In this document: positions 57,834 to 64,000 of the stretch, in pieces
Layout: each line of letters opens with the position of its first letter
Position numbering within the stretch: the first letter of the stretch is position 1
Assembly (NCBI RefSeq): GCF_006337085.1
Contig: NZ_CP040882.1
Coordinates: 2,418,001-2,482,000 of the forward strand
Reading direction: 5' to 3'
Origin: Sutterella faecalis
Lineage (GTDB): Bacteria > Pseudomonadota > Gammaproteobacteria > Burkholderiales > Burkholderiaceae_F
DNA: 64,000 nt
Program-made: the position numbers and the translations under genes
Notes under the pieces: generated by a model
The model's input: the letters and a program-made list of their open reading frames with translations, nothing else
Told to the model about the DNA's origin: nothing
Database searches by the model: none

Positions 57834-57938
57834 ATGGCTCCACGCATCATCCGTTTTCTTATCTGGGTCGCGATCATTGCATGCGGCTTCTGGATCCTCA
57901 ACGCCGTCGTGAGCATGATCTGGTACGTGCTGCGTTGA
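57834..57938 (+). CDS. Candidate 34-aa single-pass membrane protein
   Basis: Short frame starting MAPRIIRFLIWVAIIACGFW and ending MIWYVLR. It has a positively charged N-terminus, then about 24 uncharged hydrophobic residues, then a C-terminal Arg: a well-formed transmembrane helix. AGGGA lies about 13 nt upstream, which is weak support. The hairpin at 57743-57782 stands upstream, and the PIN gene converges from the right. No family recognised; could be a real small protein or chance. Confidence 0.45.
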   Translation: MAPRIIRFLIWVAIIACGFWILNAVVSMIWYVLR

Positions 57939-57960
57939 CCGCCGGGAAGTACATCCGGTT

Positions 57961-58485
57961 TTAGGGCGCCCGGAAGAGATCCGGAAGAAGCTTCGGGAGG
58001 TTTTCCGGAGCGGCCGGTTCGATGCCGCAGCGTCTTAATTTTTTGGCGGCCTTGAAAAGAAGCTTGTCGCGCGTGACGAGCGCCCGGGCTTTTGAGGCGC
58101 CTGCAAGCGTCAGAAATTTCTGATCCTCGGGGTCGCGGCATCGCACGCTGATCCCTTCCGCCGCGCGCTCAAGGCGCTCGGGAGACGCAAAGTCGGAGAA
58201 TTGAGCCGTGTGCCGCAGGATCGCCTCCACCTCTTCTTCGGAAAGGCCGAACTGCTGGCGGGAAAGCACGCCCGCGAGCTCGAGGAACGCGTCCCGCGAG
58301 GCGGCGAGTCGAATTTTTCCCGCTTCAATAGCCGCCTTAAGCGGCATCGCCTTCTCATCCTTCCAGAAGAAGCACTCCATCACGATGTGCGTATCGAGCA
58401 CGATATGGGGCGTCTGAAAGCCATCCCCGGGCATCGTTCGGGAAGCAAGTTCGGCTGCGGCGGCGTGAAGACGGGGAGAAATCAT
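57961..58485 (-). CDS. PIN-domain protein (COG1569-type putative toxin)
   Basis: Putative ribonuclease of 174 aa. The ATG at 58485 (MISPRLHAAAAELASR) is used because the mdh terminator lies directly upstream. PIN residues are present: IVLDTHIVMECFFWKDE (first Asp), DAFLELAGVLSRQQFG (Glu), RDPEDQKFLTLAGASKA (Asp pair) and LVTRDKLLFKAAKKLR (last Asp). The family is annotated as toxin component of toxin-antitoxin systems, but no antitoxin gene is adjacent, so a solitary PIN nuclease is possible. Confidence 0.85.
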   Translation of the reverse strand: MISPRLHAAAAELASRTMPGDGFQTPHIVLDTHIVMECFFWKDEKAMPLKAAIEAGKIRLAASRDAFLELAGVLSRQQFGLSEEEVEAILRHTAQFSDFASPERLERAAEGISVRCRDPEDQKFLTLAGASKARALVTRDKLLFKAAKKLRRCGIEPAAPENLPKLLPDLFRAP

Positions 58486-58497
58486 GGGAGGCAACAA

Positions 58498-58553
58498 ATA
58501 AAAGAAAAACGGGACAGACCGGACTTTCCGGAAAAGTCCGACGTTCTGTCCCG
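58498..58553 (-). terminator. Intrinsic terminator of mdh
   Basis: CGGGACAGA (58510-58518) pairs with TCTGTCCCG (58545-58553), enclosing CGGACTTT (58520-58527)/AAAGTCCG (58533-58540); on the minus strand TTTTTCTTTT follows. Confidence 0.9.
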
Positions 58554-58620
58554 ATGACGCGCTTTTTCGCTTTTGGGTAAGCGCTCTCATAAAGAGCCCG
58601 CTTCCCGCGCAAGGCGCGGA

Positions 58621-59607
58621 TTATTTGGCGAGGAGCTTCGCCACGTGGTCGCGCTCGCTTTCGAGCTCGGCGATCGACTTCTGCATGCGCGCGCGGATGA
58701 AGTCGGAGAGCTCAAGGCCCTTCACGATTTCATATTTGCCGTTCTTCGTGACGCAGGGGAAGCCGAAGACGAGGCCTTCGGGGACGCCGTAGGAGCCGTC
58801 GGACGGCACGCCCATCGTCACCCAGCGGTCGCCCGAACCCAGCACCCAGTCGCGGATGTGGTCGATCGCGGCCGAGGCGGCGGAAGCCGCCGAGCTCGCG
58901 CCGCGGGCTTCGATGATGGCCGAGCCGCGCTTCGCGACGGTCGGAATGAGCGTTTCCTCATACCAGGCGCGGTCAATGCCTTCGAGGGCCGGACGGCCGC
59001 AGATCTGGGCATGCTCAAGATCCGGCACCATCGCCGGGGAGTGGTTCCCCCAGACGGCGGGATGCACGATGTCGTTGACGGTCTTCCCGGATTTGGCGGC
59101 GATCTGAGCCATCAGGCGGTTCTGATCGAGGCGCAGCATCGAGGTGAAGTTTTCTGCCGGGAGCGACGGGGCGCTCTTCATGGCGATCCAGGCATTGGTG
59201 TTGCAGGGGTTGCCGACCACGAGCACCTTCACGTCGCGGCTCGCGGATTCGTCGAGGGCGCGGCCCTGTTCGACGAAGATCGCGGCATTGGCGTCAAGCA
59301 GGTCCGCGCGCTCCATGCCCTTCGAGCGCGGACGGGCGCCGACGAGGAGCGCGACATCCGCGTCGCGGAAAGCGGCCTTCGGGTCGCTCGAATTGACGAC
59401 GCCGGCGAGGAGCGGAAAGGCGCAGTCGTCAAGCTCCATCATGACGCCCTTCACGGCCTTCTGGCTGTCGGGATTGTTGCGTTCGAGAAGCTGCAGAATG
59501 ACGGGCTGATCAGCGCCGAACATCGCGCCGGAAGCAATGCGGAAAAGGAGGGAGTAGCCGATGTTGCCGGCAGGACCGGTCACGGCAACGCGGATGGGAG
59601 TCTTCAT
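58621..59607 (-). CDS. mdh: Malate dehydrogenase
   Basis: NAD-dependent malate/oxaloacetate interconversion, 328 aa. Nucleotide-binding VAVTGPAGNIGYSLLFRIAS, substrate Arg in GARPRSKGMERADLL, VVGNPCNTNAWIAMK, and catalytic His in IVHPAVWGNHSPAMVPD, the pattern of the cytosolic-type MDH of betaproteobacteria. GAGAG lies shortly before the ATG. Works with the dicarboxylate transporters in this window. Confidence 0.96.
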   Translation of the reverse strand: MKTPIRVAVTGPAGNIGYSLLFRIASGAMFGADQPVILQLLERNNPDSQKAVKGVMMELDDCAFPLLAGVVNSSDPKAAFRDADVALLVGARPRSKGMERADLLDANAAIFVEQGRALDESASRDVKVLVVGNPCNTNAWIAMKSAPSLPAENFTSMLRLDQNRLMAQIAAKSGKTVNDIVHPAVWGNHSPAMVPDLEHAQICGRPALEGIDRAWYEETLIPTVAKRGSAIIEARGASSAASAASAAIDHIRDWVLGSGDRWVTMGVPSDGSYGVPEGLVFGFPCVTKNGKYEIVKGLELSDFIRARMQKSIAELESERDHVAKLLAK

Positions 59608-59986
59608 GAGAGTTCTCTCTTTTTAATCAATGTCCGAGGTCGGGACTTTTGAGTACCCGATAAAAAATTTGGCGAGAAGTCTAGCAAAGCGCGCATGAGA
59701 AAAAACAATGAAACGCCAGGGGAGAGCGCCCGAAAAGGACCTTCTTATGCGCTTCATAGGAGGAAGACTCTCGGATTTGCATTTTTCTATGGCCGGACGA
59801 AGCTCCTCAAACACAATATGTTGCGGAAAACCGCTCCATCTACCTCGATTGGTCGATGACGAACAAACGGAAGGTTTGCTAGTCTTCCCTTCATTCGGGA
59901 TCAGGGACCCGGGCGCGCCTCTCGAACCTCTCGAGGGGCTCCCGAATCTCCGCATCCTTTCCCAAATATTTGGAGATTCAATAAAA
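59608..59986. other. Intergenic region: mdh promoter and native nitroreductase leader
   Basis: About 380 bp with no credible gene (short frames on both strands lack family features). The last part ends TTTGGAG-ATTCA-ATAAAA, which is the original ribosome binding site of the nitroreductase gene now 1.9 kb away, followed by the left copy of the IS target duplication (59981-59986). Confidence 0.55.
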
Positions 59987-61666
59987 TAAAAGAACCTCAA
60001 TTCTTCCCACTATAGTGAGCCGGAAGAGCGTTCCTTTCGAGGGCGACCTCTTGGGCGAGGAGGCCCATAGATGATCGGCCGAACTCTGGGGCGCCCCGGC
60101 TTGCGTTTCGGCTGGGGGTTTACTTCCTGTGCCTTCGTCTGTTCCGGTTTTTTGCGCGGCCGGCCGCGTTTTTTTCGGATCCGGCGCTTTGTCTTTGCCG
60201 GGCAAGGCGAGCTCCAAAGCCGCCAGCAGCTCTCCATCGCACTTCAGCAGACGATTCCAGTATTCGTCATCAACCTGCGGCAGGCTCTCCCGCGGCGCCT
60301 TGCGATTGCGCCAGCACGTTCTGAGCGAGTCCATGACATCCCCGAATGTTGCATTGTCGAGTACTCCTGCCTTCGACATGCGCTTCACAATGCGGGATGT
60401 CAGGATGGAGGCAATGAGGTCTACGAATTCGGATCCGCGGACGGAGTAGTCGGACTGGACCCGGGTTACGCCGAAATCAAGGCTGTTCTTGTAAACATCG
60501 AAGAACATCTCAAGCTGCCAGCGCTGTTCGTAGCATGCGTAGACCTCAGCGCACGTCATGTCGAGATCCGACTCAAAGACGATTGTTCCATACGAACCGC
60601 AATGCTCATCGTAGTTCTTCTTGTCGTATGAATCGCTCCTGCGCTGGCGGTCCATGAAGGAGTTGTCTTCCGCCTGAGCCTTCCACGAATCCCTGAAGGA
60701 GTAGAGGAAGCGCCCGTTTCCCATCTTTACCTTTTTGCAGCGGATGCGCTTATCAATGCCGCGCAGACAATCCTCGAAATCGAGCATGGCGTTCTCTGCA
60801 ATCTTCTTGTCCGAGCGCTTCAGCGGCGTGAGGAAATGAAGCCCTTCATGCTTTCGGAGCAGGCCTTCAATTGCCTTGGGAGGGAATCCCTTGTCCGTGA
60901 TCAGGACGCCTCGTTCGATTTTGTTTTCCGAAACGAATGAGCTGTAGGCGCGGGCGTCGATCATATTGCCCGGATAGACCTGTGCGCACAAGGGTTCCTG
61001 TGCTTCAAGGTCATAGGCGTAGAGGACGGAAATCTCTTTGCAGCCCTTGACGCGAGCCTTTCTTGAGAAGGCAGACAAATCATTGACGATGCTTGTGTTC
61101 TGCTTGAGCGTTCCATCAATGATGATGTGGTGATCCCTGCAGACGGCGGCGAGCCGGGCAGTGATGAAGGCATTCATCTTGCCGGCGTCCTGGCCGAGCA
61201 GGTTCAGGAACTTGCTGATGGTGTTCTCAGAGAGAGGCAGTCCGGGGTAGAAAACCGAGATGAAGGACTTTTCGTAATGCTGACGGCATCGGGAGATCTT
61301 GATGCCCTTGTGCTCAATGCGGAGCAAGGCGAGCGCAAGAATCATGCAGGCGTCCTTGACTTCGTAGACCTTGAAGAGCTCATCGTCGAGCCCTCGAAGT
61401 TCGTCGTGAAGCAGTGCCGCGGCCCCGTAAGAGAGATAGTCGGGACCGTCTTCTGCAAGACTCGCCGCGGACTGGCGAGGCACAAACTTGCCGTCAATGA
61501 TGTGCCCAATGACCGGCCCGTTCACCGGGCGCGGGTTGCAGCCGGGCTTGCATATGGAAGCCCGACGACTGTGAACCGCATAGCGCTTGGCGCCATTGCT
61601 GCCGCTGTCGATGACAACGGTATTGCGCGGTCTCGGAACCTTGCGGATGTGCTCTGGAACGGCCAT
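59978..61666 (-). CDS. IS1634/IS4-type transposase, C-terminus out of frame
   Basis: DDE transposase, 562 codons from the ATG at 61666 (MAVPEHIRKVPRPRNTVVID). Catalytic residues: HHIIIDGTLKQNTS (Asp), RGVLITDKGFPPKAIEGL (Asp), VYACYEQRWQLEMFFDVYKN (Glu). The zero frame ends beyond the element tip with a non-family tail. From the A7 run at 60175-60169 (minus strand) another frame encodes KKRGRPRKKPEQ, KRKPGRPRVRP and RPRGRPRKERSSGSL, stopping at 60010 inside the element; these RGRPRK repeats are the expected C-terminus. Loss of one A would join the frames, by mutation or by slippage. Confidence 0.88.
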   Translation of the reverse strand: MAVPEHIRKVPRPRNTVVIDSGSNGAKRYAVHSRRASICKPGCNPRPVNGPVIGHIIDGKFVPRQSAASLAEDGPDYLSYGAAALLHDELRGLDDELFKVYEVKDACMILALALLRIEHKGIKISRCRQHYEKSFISVFYPGLPLSENTISKFLNLLGQDAGKMNAFITARLAAVCRDHHIIIDGTLKQNTSIVNDLSAFSRKARVKGCKEISVLYAYDLEAQEPLCAQVYPGNMIDARAYSSFVSENKIERGVLITDKGFPPKAIEGLLRKHEGLHFLTPLKRSDKKIAENAMLDFEDCLRGIDKRIRCKKVKMGNGRFLYSFRDSWKAQAEDNSFMDRQRRSDSYDKKNYDEHCGSYGTIVFESDLDMTCAEVYACYEQRWQLEMFFDVYKNSLDFGVTRVQSDYSVRGSEFVDLIASILTSRIVKRMSKAGVLDNATFGDVMDSLRTCWRNRKAPRESLPQVDDEYWNRLLKCDGELLAALELALPGKDKAPDPKKTRPAAQKTGTDEGTGSKPPAETQAGAPQSSADHLWASSPKRSPSKGTLFRLTIVGRIEVLLFY

Positions 61667-61881
61667 GAAAATATCCTTGATAATATCATATATTATAGTT
61701 CTAATCACTATAGAAATCAATGTTCTCGGATTAATTGTCAAGGTCAAAAAGCAGTCCCAGGCCGGATTTCGGACATGAAAAAAGCCCCAGAAATGAGGGA
61801 AACTCATCTGAGGCTTGCACGAAATTTCAATTTGTTGATTTTTAAGAATTCTTCATAGTGTGAAGATCTGAGGTTCTTTTA
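59987..61881. mobile_element. IS1634-like element (IS4 superfamily), 1895 bp
   Basis: Terminal inverted repeats: the left tip TAAAAGAACCTCA (59987-59999) matches the reverse complement of the right tip (61869-61881), continuing imperfectly through TTCTTCCCACTAT against TCTTCACACTAT. A 6-bp target duplication ATAAAA flanks it (59981-59986 and 61882-61887). One transposase gene on the minus strand fills it. It is inserted immediately before the start codon of a nitroreductase gene. Confidence 0.9.
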
Positions 61882-61887
61882 ATAAAA

Positions 61888-62541
61888 ATGGAAAAGAACG
61901 TCTTTCTGCGCCTTGCCGAAGAACGCTACACCACGAAGCACTACAACGGGAAGATGATTCCGCGCGAGCAGTTTGCGACCCTCTGCGAAATCCTTCGCCT
62001 CGCGCCCACGTCGGTGAATGCGCAGGCCTGGCACTTCTTTACGGCCCATACGGCTGAAGCCCGCGCGAAGCTTCTTCCGGCGCTTCCCGACTTCAACCAC
62101 GACCGCGTGACGGGCGCGAGCGACGTCGTCGTCTTCACGGTGCCGACGAAGCTGACCGACGCGCACTTCGAGCGCGTTCTTGAAAAGGAAGCCGCCGACG
62201 GTCGCTTCCCCAACGATGAGATCAGGAAGCAGCAGGACCAGGGCCGCCGCTATTTTGCTGGCCTTCACATGGGTTCGGAAAAGGACCTCGTTGAGTGGGA
62301 AGCCCGCCAGGCCTACATCGGCATGGGCATCATGCTCTACGCCGCTGCCGGCATGGGCATTGACTCGACCTGCCTCGAAGGCGTCGACTTCAAGAAGGTC
62401 GACGAGATCCTCGGTCTCAGGGAAAAGGGACTCACGGCCGTCGTGCTCCTCTCGCTCGGCTACCGCAATCCCAACGACGGGAACGCCATGCGTCCGAAGT
62501 CGCGTCTCGCGACCGAAGAGATCTTCACTGAGATCAAGTGA
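61888..62541 (+). CDS. Nitroreductase family protein (NfsB-like), first of tandem pair
   Basis: FMN-dependent NAD(P)H oxidoreductase of 217 aa. Conserved RYTTKHYNGKMIPREQF, LRLAPTSVNAQAWHFFT, and the C-terminal IGMGIMLYAAAGMGIDSTCL and LLSLGYRNPND. Expected to reduce nitroaromatics or quinones, possibly bioactivating nitro drugs. The ATG begins right after the right target duplication of the IS1634-like element; the native site GGAG is on the far side of the element, so expression may be impaired. The next gene is a paralogue. Confidence 0.92.
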   Translation: MEKNVFLRLAEERYTTKHYNGKMIPREQFATLCEILRLAPTSVNAQAWHFFTAHTAEARAKLLPALPDFNHDRVTGASDVVVFTVPTKLTDAHFERVLEKEAADGRFPNDEIRKQQDQGRRYFAGLHMGSEKDLVEWEARQAYIGMGIMLYAAAGMGIDSTCLEGVDFKKVDEILGLREKGLTAVVLLSLGYRNPNDGNAMRPKSRLATEEIFTEIK

Positions 62542-62561
62542 TTTCCAAGAGGAATGCGCCG

Positions 62562-63218
62562 ATGAACCCGATGCTCGAGATTGCGCGCCGCCGCTATACG
62601 GCGAAGCACTACGATCCCGCAAAGCCCCTCTCGGACGAGGATCTCCATGATCTCCTCGAGATCATGCGCTTGGCGCCCTCGTCGGTCAACATCCAGCCCT
62701 GGCACTTCTACGTGCTCAGGTCAGAGGCGGCGATCAAGGCGCTCTCGCCCGCCGTGAAGGACTTTAATGTCGAGCGCATCCGCAATGCGAGCGCGGTCAT
62801 CATCATCGCGCTCGAGCGCGATCTCGTCGGGCGGGTGGAGAAGCTCAACCGCCAGGAAACGCTTGACGGGCGCTTTGATGAGGCGACGATCGCGAGCGGC
62901 TTCGACAAAGTGGTGAAGCGCGTCCGCGGCGAAGCCGTGAATGCCTACTGCGCCGGACCCGACAAGGGCGAAATCTGGGCGCGCGAACAGATCGGCATCG
63001 CGCTCGGCTTCCTTCTCTTTGCCGCGGGCGGCATGGGCGTGGATGCGACGACGCTGGGCGGCCTCTGGTTCGACAAGGTCGATGAAATCCTTGAGCTTGA
63101 GAAGGTCGGGCGGCATGCCGTCATCGGCATTGCGCTCGGACACCATTCAGCCGACGACGCGAATGCGTCGCGTCCGAAGTCGCGCTTTCCTTTTGAAGAG
63201 GTCGCAACAATTCTCTAA
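62562..63218 (+). CDS. Nitroreductase family protein (NfsB-like), second of tandem pair
   Basis: FMN-dependent oxidoreductase of 218 aa. The ATG at 62562 (MNPMLEIARRRYTAKHYDPA) has AGAGGA 9 nt upstream and lies 20 bp after the first copy. Shared motifs: LLEIMRLAPSSVNIQPWHFY, GIALGFLLFAAGGMGVDATT and RPKSRFPFEEVA. The similarity to the preceding gene, including the shared C-terminal RPKSR, indicates tandem duplication followed by divergence. Confidence 0.93.
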   Translation: MNPMLEIARRRYTAKHYDPAKPLSDEDLHDLLEIMRLAPSSVNIQPWHFYVLRSEAAIKALSPAVKDFNVERIRNASAVIIIALERDLVGRVEKLNRQETLDGRFDEATIASGFDKVVKRVRGEAVNAYCAGPDKGEIWAREQIGIALGFLLFAAGGMGVDATTLGGLWFDKVDEILELEKVGRHAVIGIALGHHSADDANASRPKSRFPFEEVATIL

Positions 63219-63308
63219 CGAATCTCTCGGCGCGCAATTAAGCGAGGCTGCCGCGGCGGGTTGCTAAACTCTCTGCCCGGCAGCCTTTTTGTTCCCGAGA
63301 ATTTCATC

Positions 63309-64000
63309 ATGCTCCGCACTCTTCGATTCCCCACGCTTTCTGCCCTTGCGCTCATTTCCTGCAGCCTCATCGCTTCGGGGGCGGCCAACGCCGCGGAACT
63401 CTCGGAAGAGGAGCTTGAGGCGCGCGCGGAGAAGGCTCAGACGGTGCTTAACGACACCGCTTTCTATGACCGCTGGAATGCGAAGGGCGCCATTGATTCG
63501 CCTGCTACCGCCGAGAAGGTGAAGGATGCTGCGGATAAGGAATTGAGCCGCGTCGAGCGCGCCATGAAGGACGTGCAGGCGGCGTGCACGGAAAAATTCC
63601 TCGTCAATAAATGCATCGACGATGCAAGGCGCCTCTCCTTTTCGCGCGAGCGCGAAATCCGCCGCGTGATTGTCGCGGCCGACGAAGTGATCCGCGCCGA
63701 GCGCGTGAGAAAGATGGAGGAGAACCGCGCCAAAAATGCCGCTGCGAAGCGCGAGCCGCCGATGAAGATCACCCCGAAGGAAGTGAAGACCGATCGGCCC
63801 GAACCCATTCGCATTGCGCCTAAAAAACCTTCCGAGCCGTCCTTTCCCATGAAGCTTGACGGCGCGGATGGACGAAAAGCGTCGGAACCCGTCGACCTGA
63901 AGCCGAAGGAGGTGAAGGCGCCGTCGGAGCCCGCCGGCATTCAGCCTAAGGAAGTGAAGGAGGCTTCGCTCCCGGCGCTGATTCCGGGATCTAAGGTCGA
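63309..64000 (+). CDS. Secreted repeat-containing protein, 3' end outside window
   Basis: Open frame of 230 codons to the right edge. N-terminus: signal peptide LRFPTLSALALISCSLIASG; either a lipoprotein (LISC lipobox, Cys18) or signal peptidase I cleavage after ANA. Residues about 30-150 are highly charged helix (ELSEEELEARAEKAQ, SREREIRRVIVAADEVIRAE), probably coiled coil, with two Cys (AACTEKFLVNKC) that could form a disulfide. From about residue 155 a Pro/Lys-rich segment repeats xxPKEVK (ITPKEVK, LKPKEVK, IQPKEVK). Function unknown. Confidence 0.75.
   Translation, partial: MLRTLRFPTLSALALISCSLIASGAANAAELSEEELEARAEKAQTVLNDTAFYDRWNAKGAIDSPATAEKVKDAADKELSRVERAMKDVQAACTEKFLVNKCIDDARRLSFSREREIRRVIVAADEVIRAERVRKMEENRAKNAAAKREPPMKITPKEVKTDRPEPIRIAPKKPSEPSFPMKLDGADGRKASEPVDLKPKEVKAPSEPAGIQPKEVKEASLPALIPGSKV

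Noticed and set aside
59623..60000. 125-codon minus-strand frame between mdh and the IS1634-like element
   Set aside because: Crosses the IS boundary and its target duplication, has low-complexity Ser/Arg content and no family resemblance.
1..64000. CRISPR array, prophage or integrative element, rRNA operon
   Set aside because: No regularly spaced direct repeats, no phage structural or integrase genes and no rRNA sequence were seen; the only mobile DNA is three insertion sequences.

Overview
The window is GC-rich chromosomal DNA from a proteobacterium, most likely a betaproteobacterium of the order Burkholderiales, family Sutterellaceae (Sutterella/Parasutterella-like). The basis is the macromolecular-synthesis cluster rpsU-yqeY-dnaG-rpoD, the pyrG-kdsA-eno-ftsB order, RpoD proteins with long Lys/Ala-rich N-terminal tails, many carboxylate and amino-acid transporters and no sugar uptake genes. 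Family placement is inference from gene content; no database search was possible.

Layout. 1-4.3 kb: the end of a Na/Pi cotransporter gene (cut by the left edge), a LysR regulator with a palindromic operator, a DASS carboxylate transporter and ybaK. 4.4-9.4 kb: ispH, rpmB-rpmG, an MHS-type MFS transporter, tsaD. 9.5-19 kb: rpsU, yqeY, dnaG (with a long repeat-bearing tail) and two full-length rpoD-type sigma factor genes in tandem. 19-27.5 kb: a tRNA with a CAU anticodon, a DEAD-box helicase, a ProX-type editing protein, a second DASS transporter, a hairpin-rich intergenic block, an AbrB-type protein, envZ/ompR. 27.5-31.8 kb: tsaB-rimI-udg and yhdT-panF. 31.9-37.1 kb: the minus-strand operon trpD-trpCF-trpB-trpA, preceded by a small leader ORF with three consecutive Trp codons and an intrinsic terminator, i.e. 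classical attenuation. 37.1-39.5 kb: a beta-carbonic anhydrase gene split by an IS110-family insertion. 39.6-46.4 kb: small unknown genes, an ADP-ribosylglycohydrolase, asparaginase II, a NUDIX protein, argG, a zinc-type CDF exporter. 46.4-48.2 kb: an IS200/IS605 element with tnpA and tnpB. 48.2-55.8 kb: an esterase-fold protein lacking catalytic residues, pyrG, kdsA, eno, ftsB, hslO, a PHP phosphoesterase. 55.9-64 kb: an AGCS alanine symporter, a possible 34-aa membrane protein, a PIN protein, mdh, an IS1634-like element directly in front of tandem nitroreductase genes, and a secreted repeat protein cut by the right edge.

The core genes serve transcription, replication, translation quality control (tsaB, tsaD, rimI, two trans-editing deacylases), envelope biogenesis (kdsA, ftsB, ispH) and Trp/Arg/CTP synthesis. 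The transporters suggest growth on C4-dicarboxylates and amino acids, with malate dehydrogenase and periplasmic asparaginase feeding central metabolism.

The most noteworthy observations are the tandem primary-type sigma factors, the trp attenuator, the three insertion sequences that each alter a neighbouring gene (split carbonic anhydrase; CDF stop codon supplied by the IS605 end; nitroreductase start codon separated from its ribosome binding site), the A7 frameshift site in the IS1634 transposase, and the pseudoenzyme esterase.
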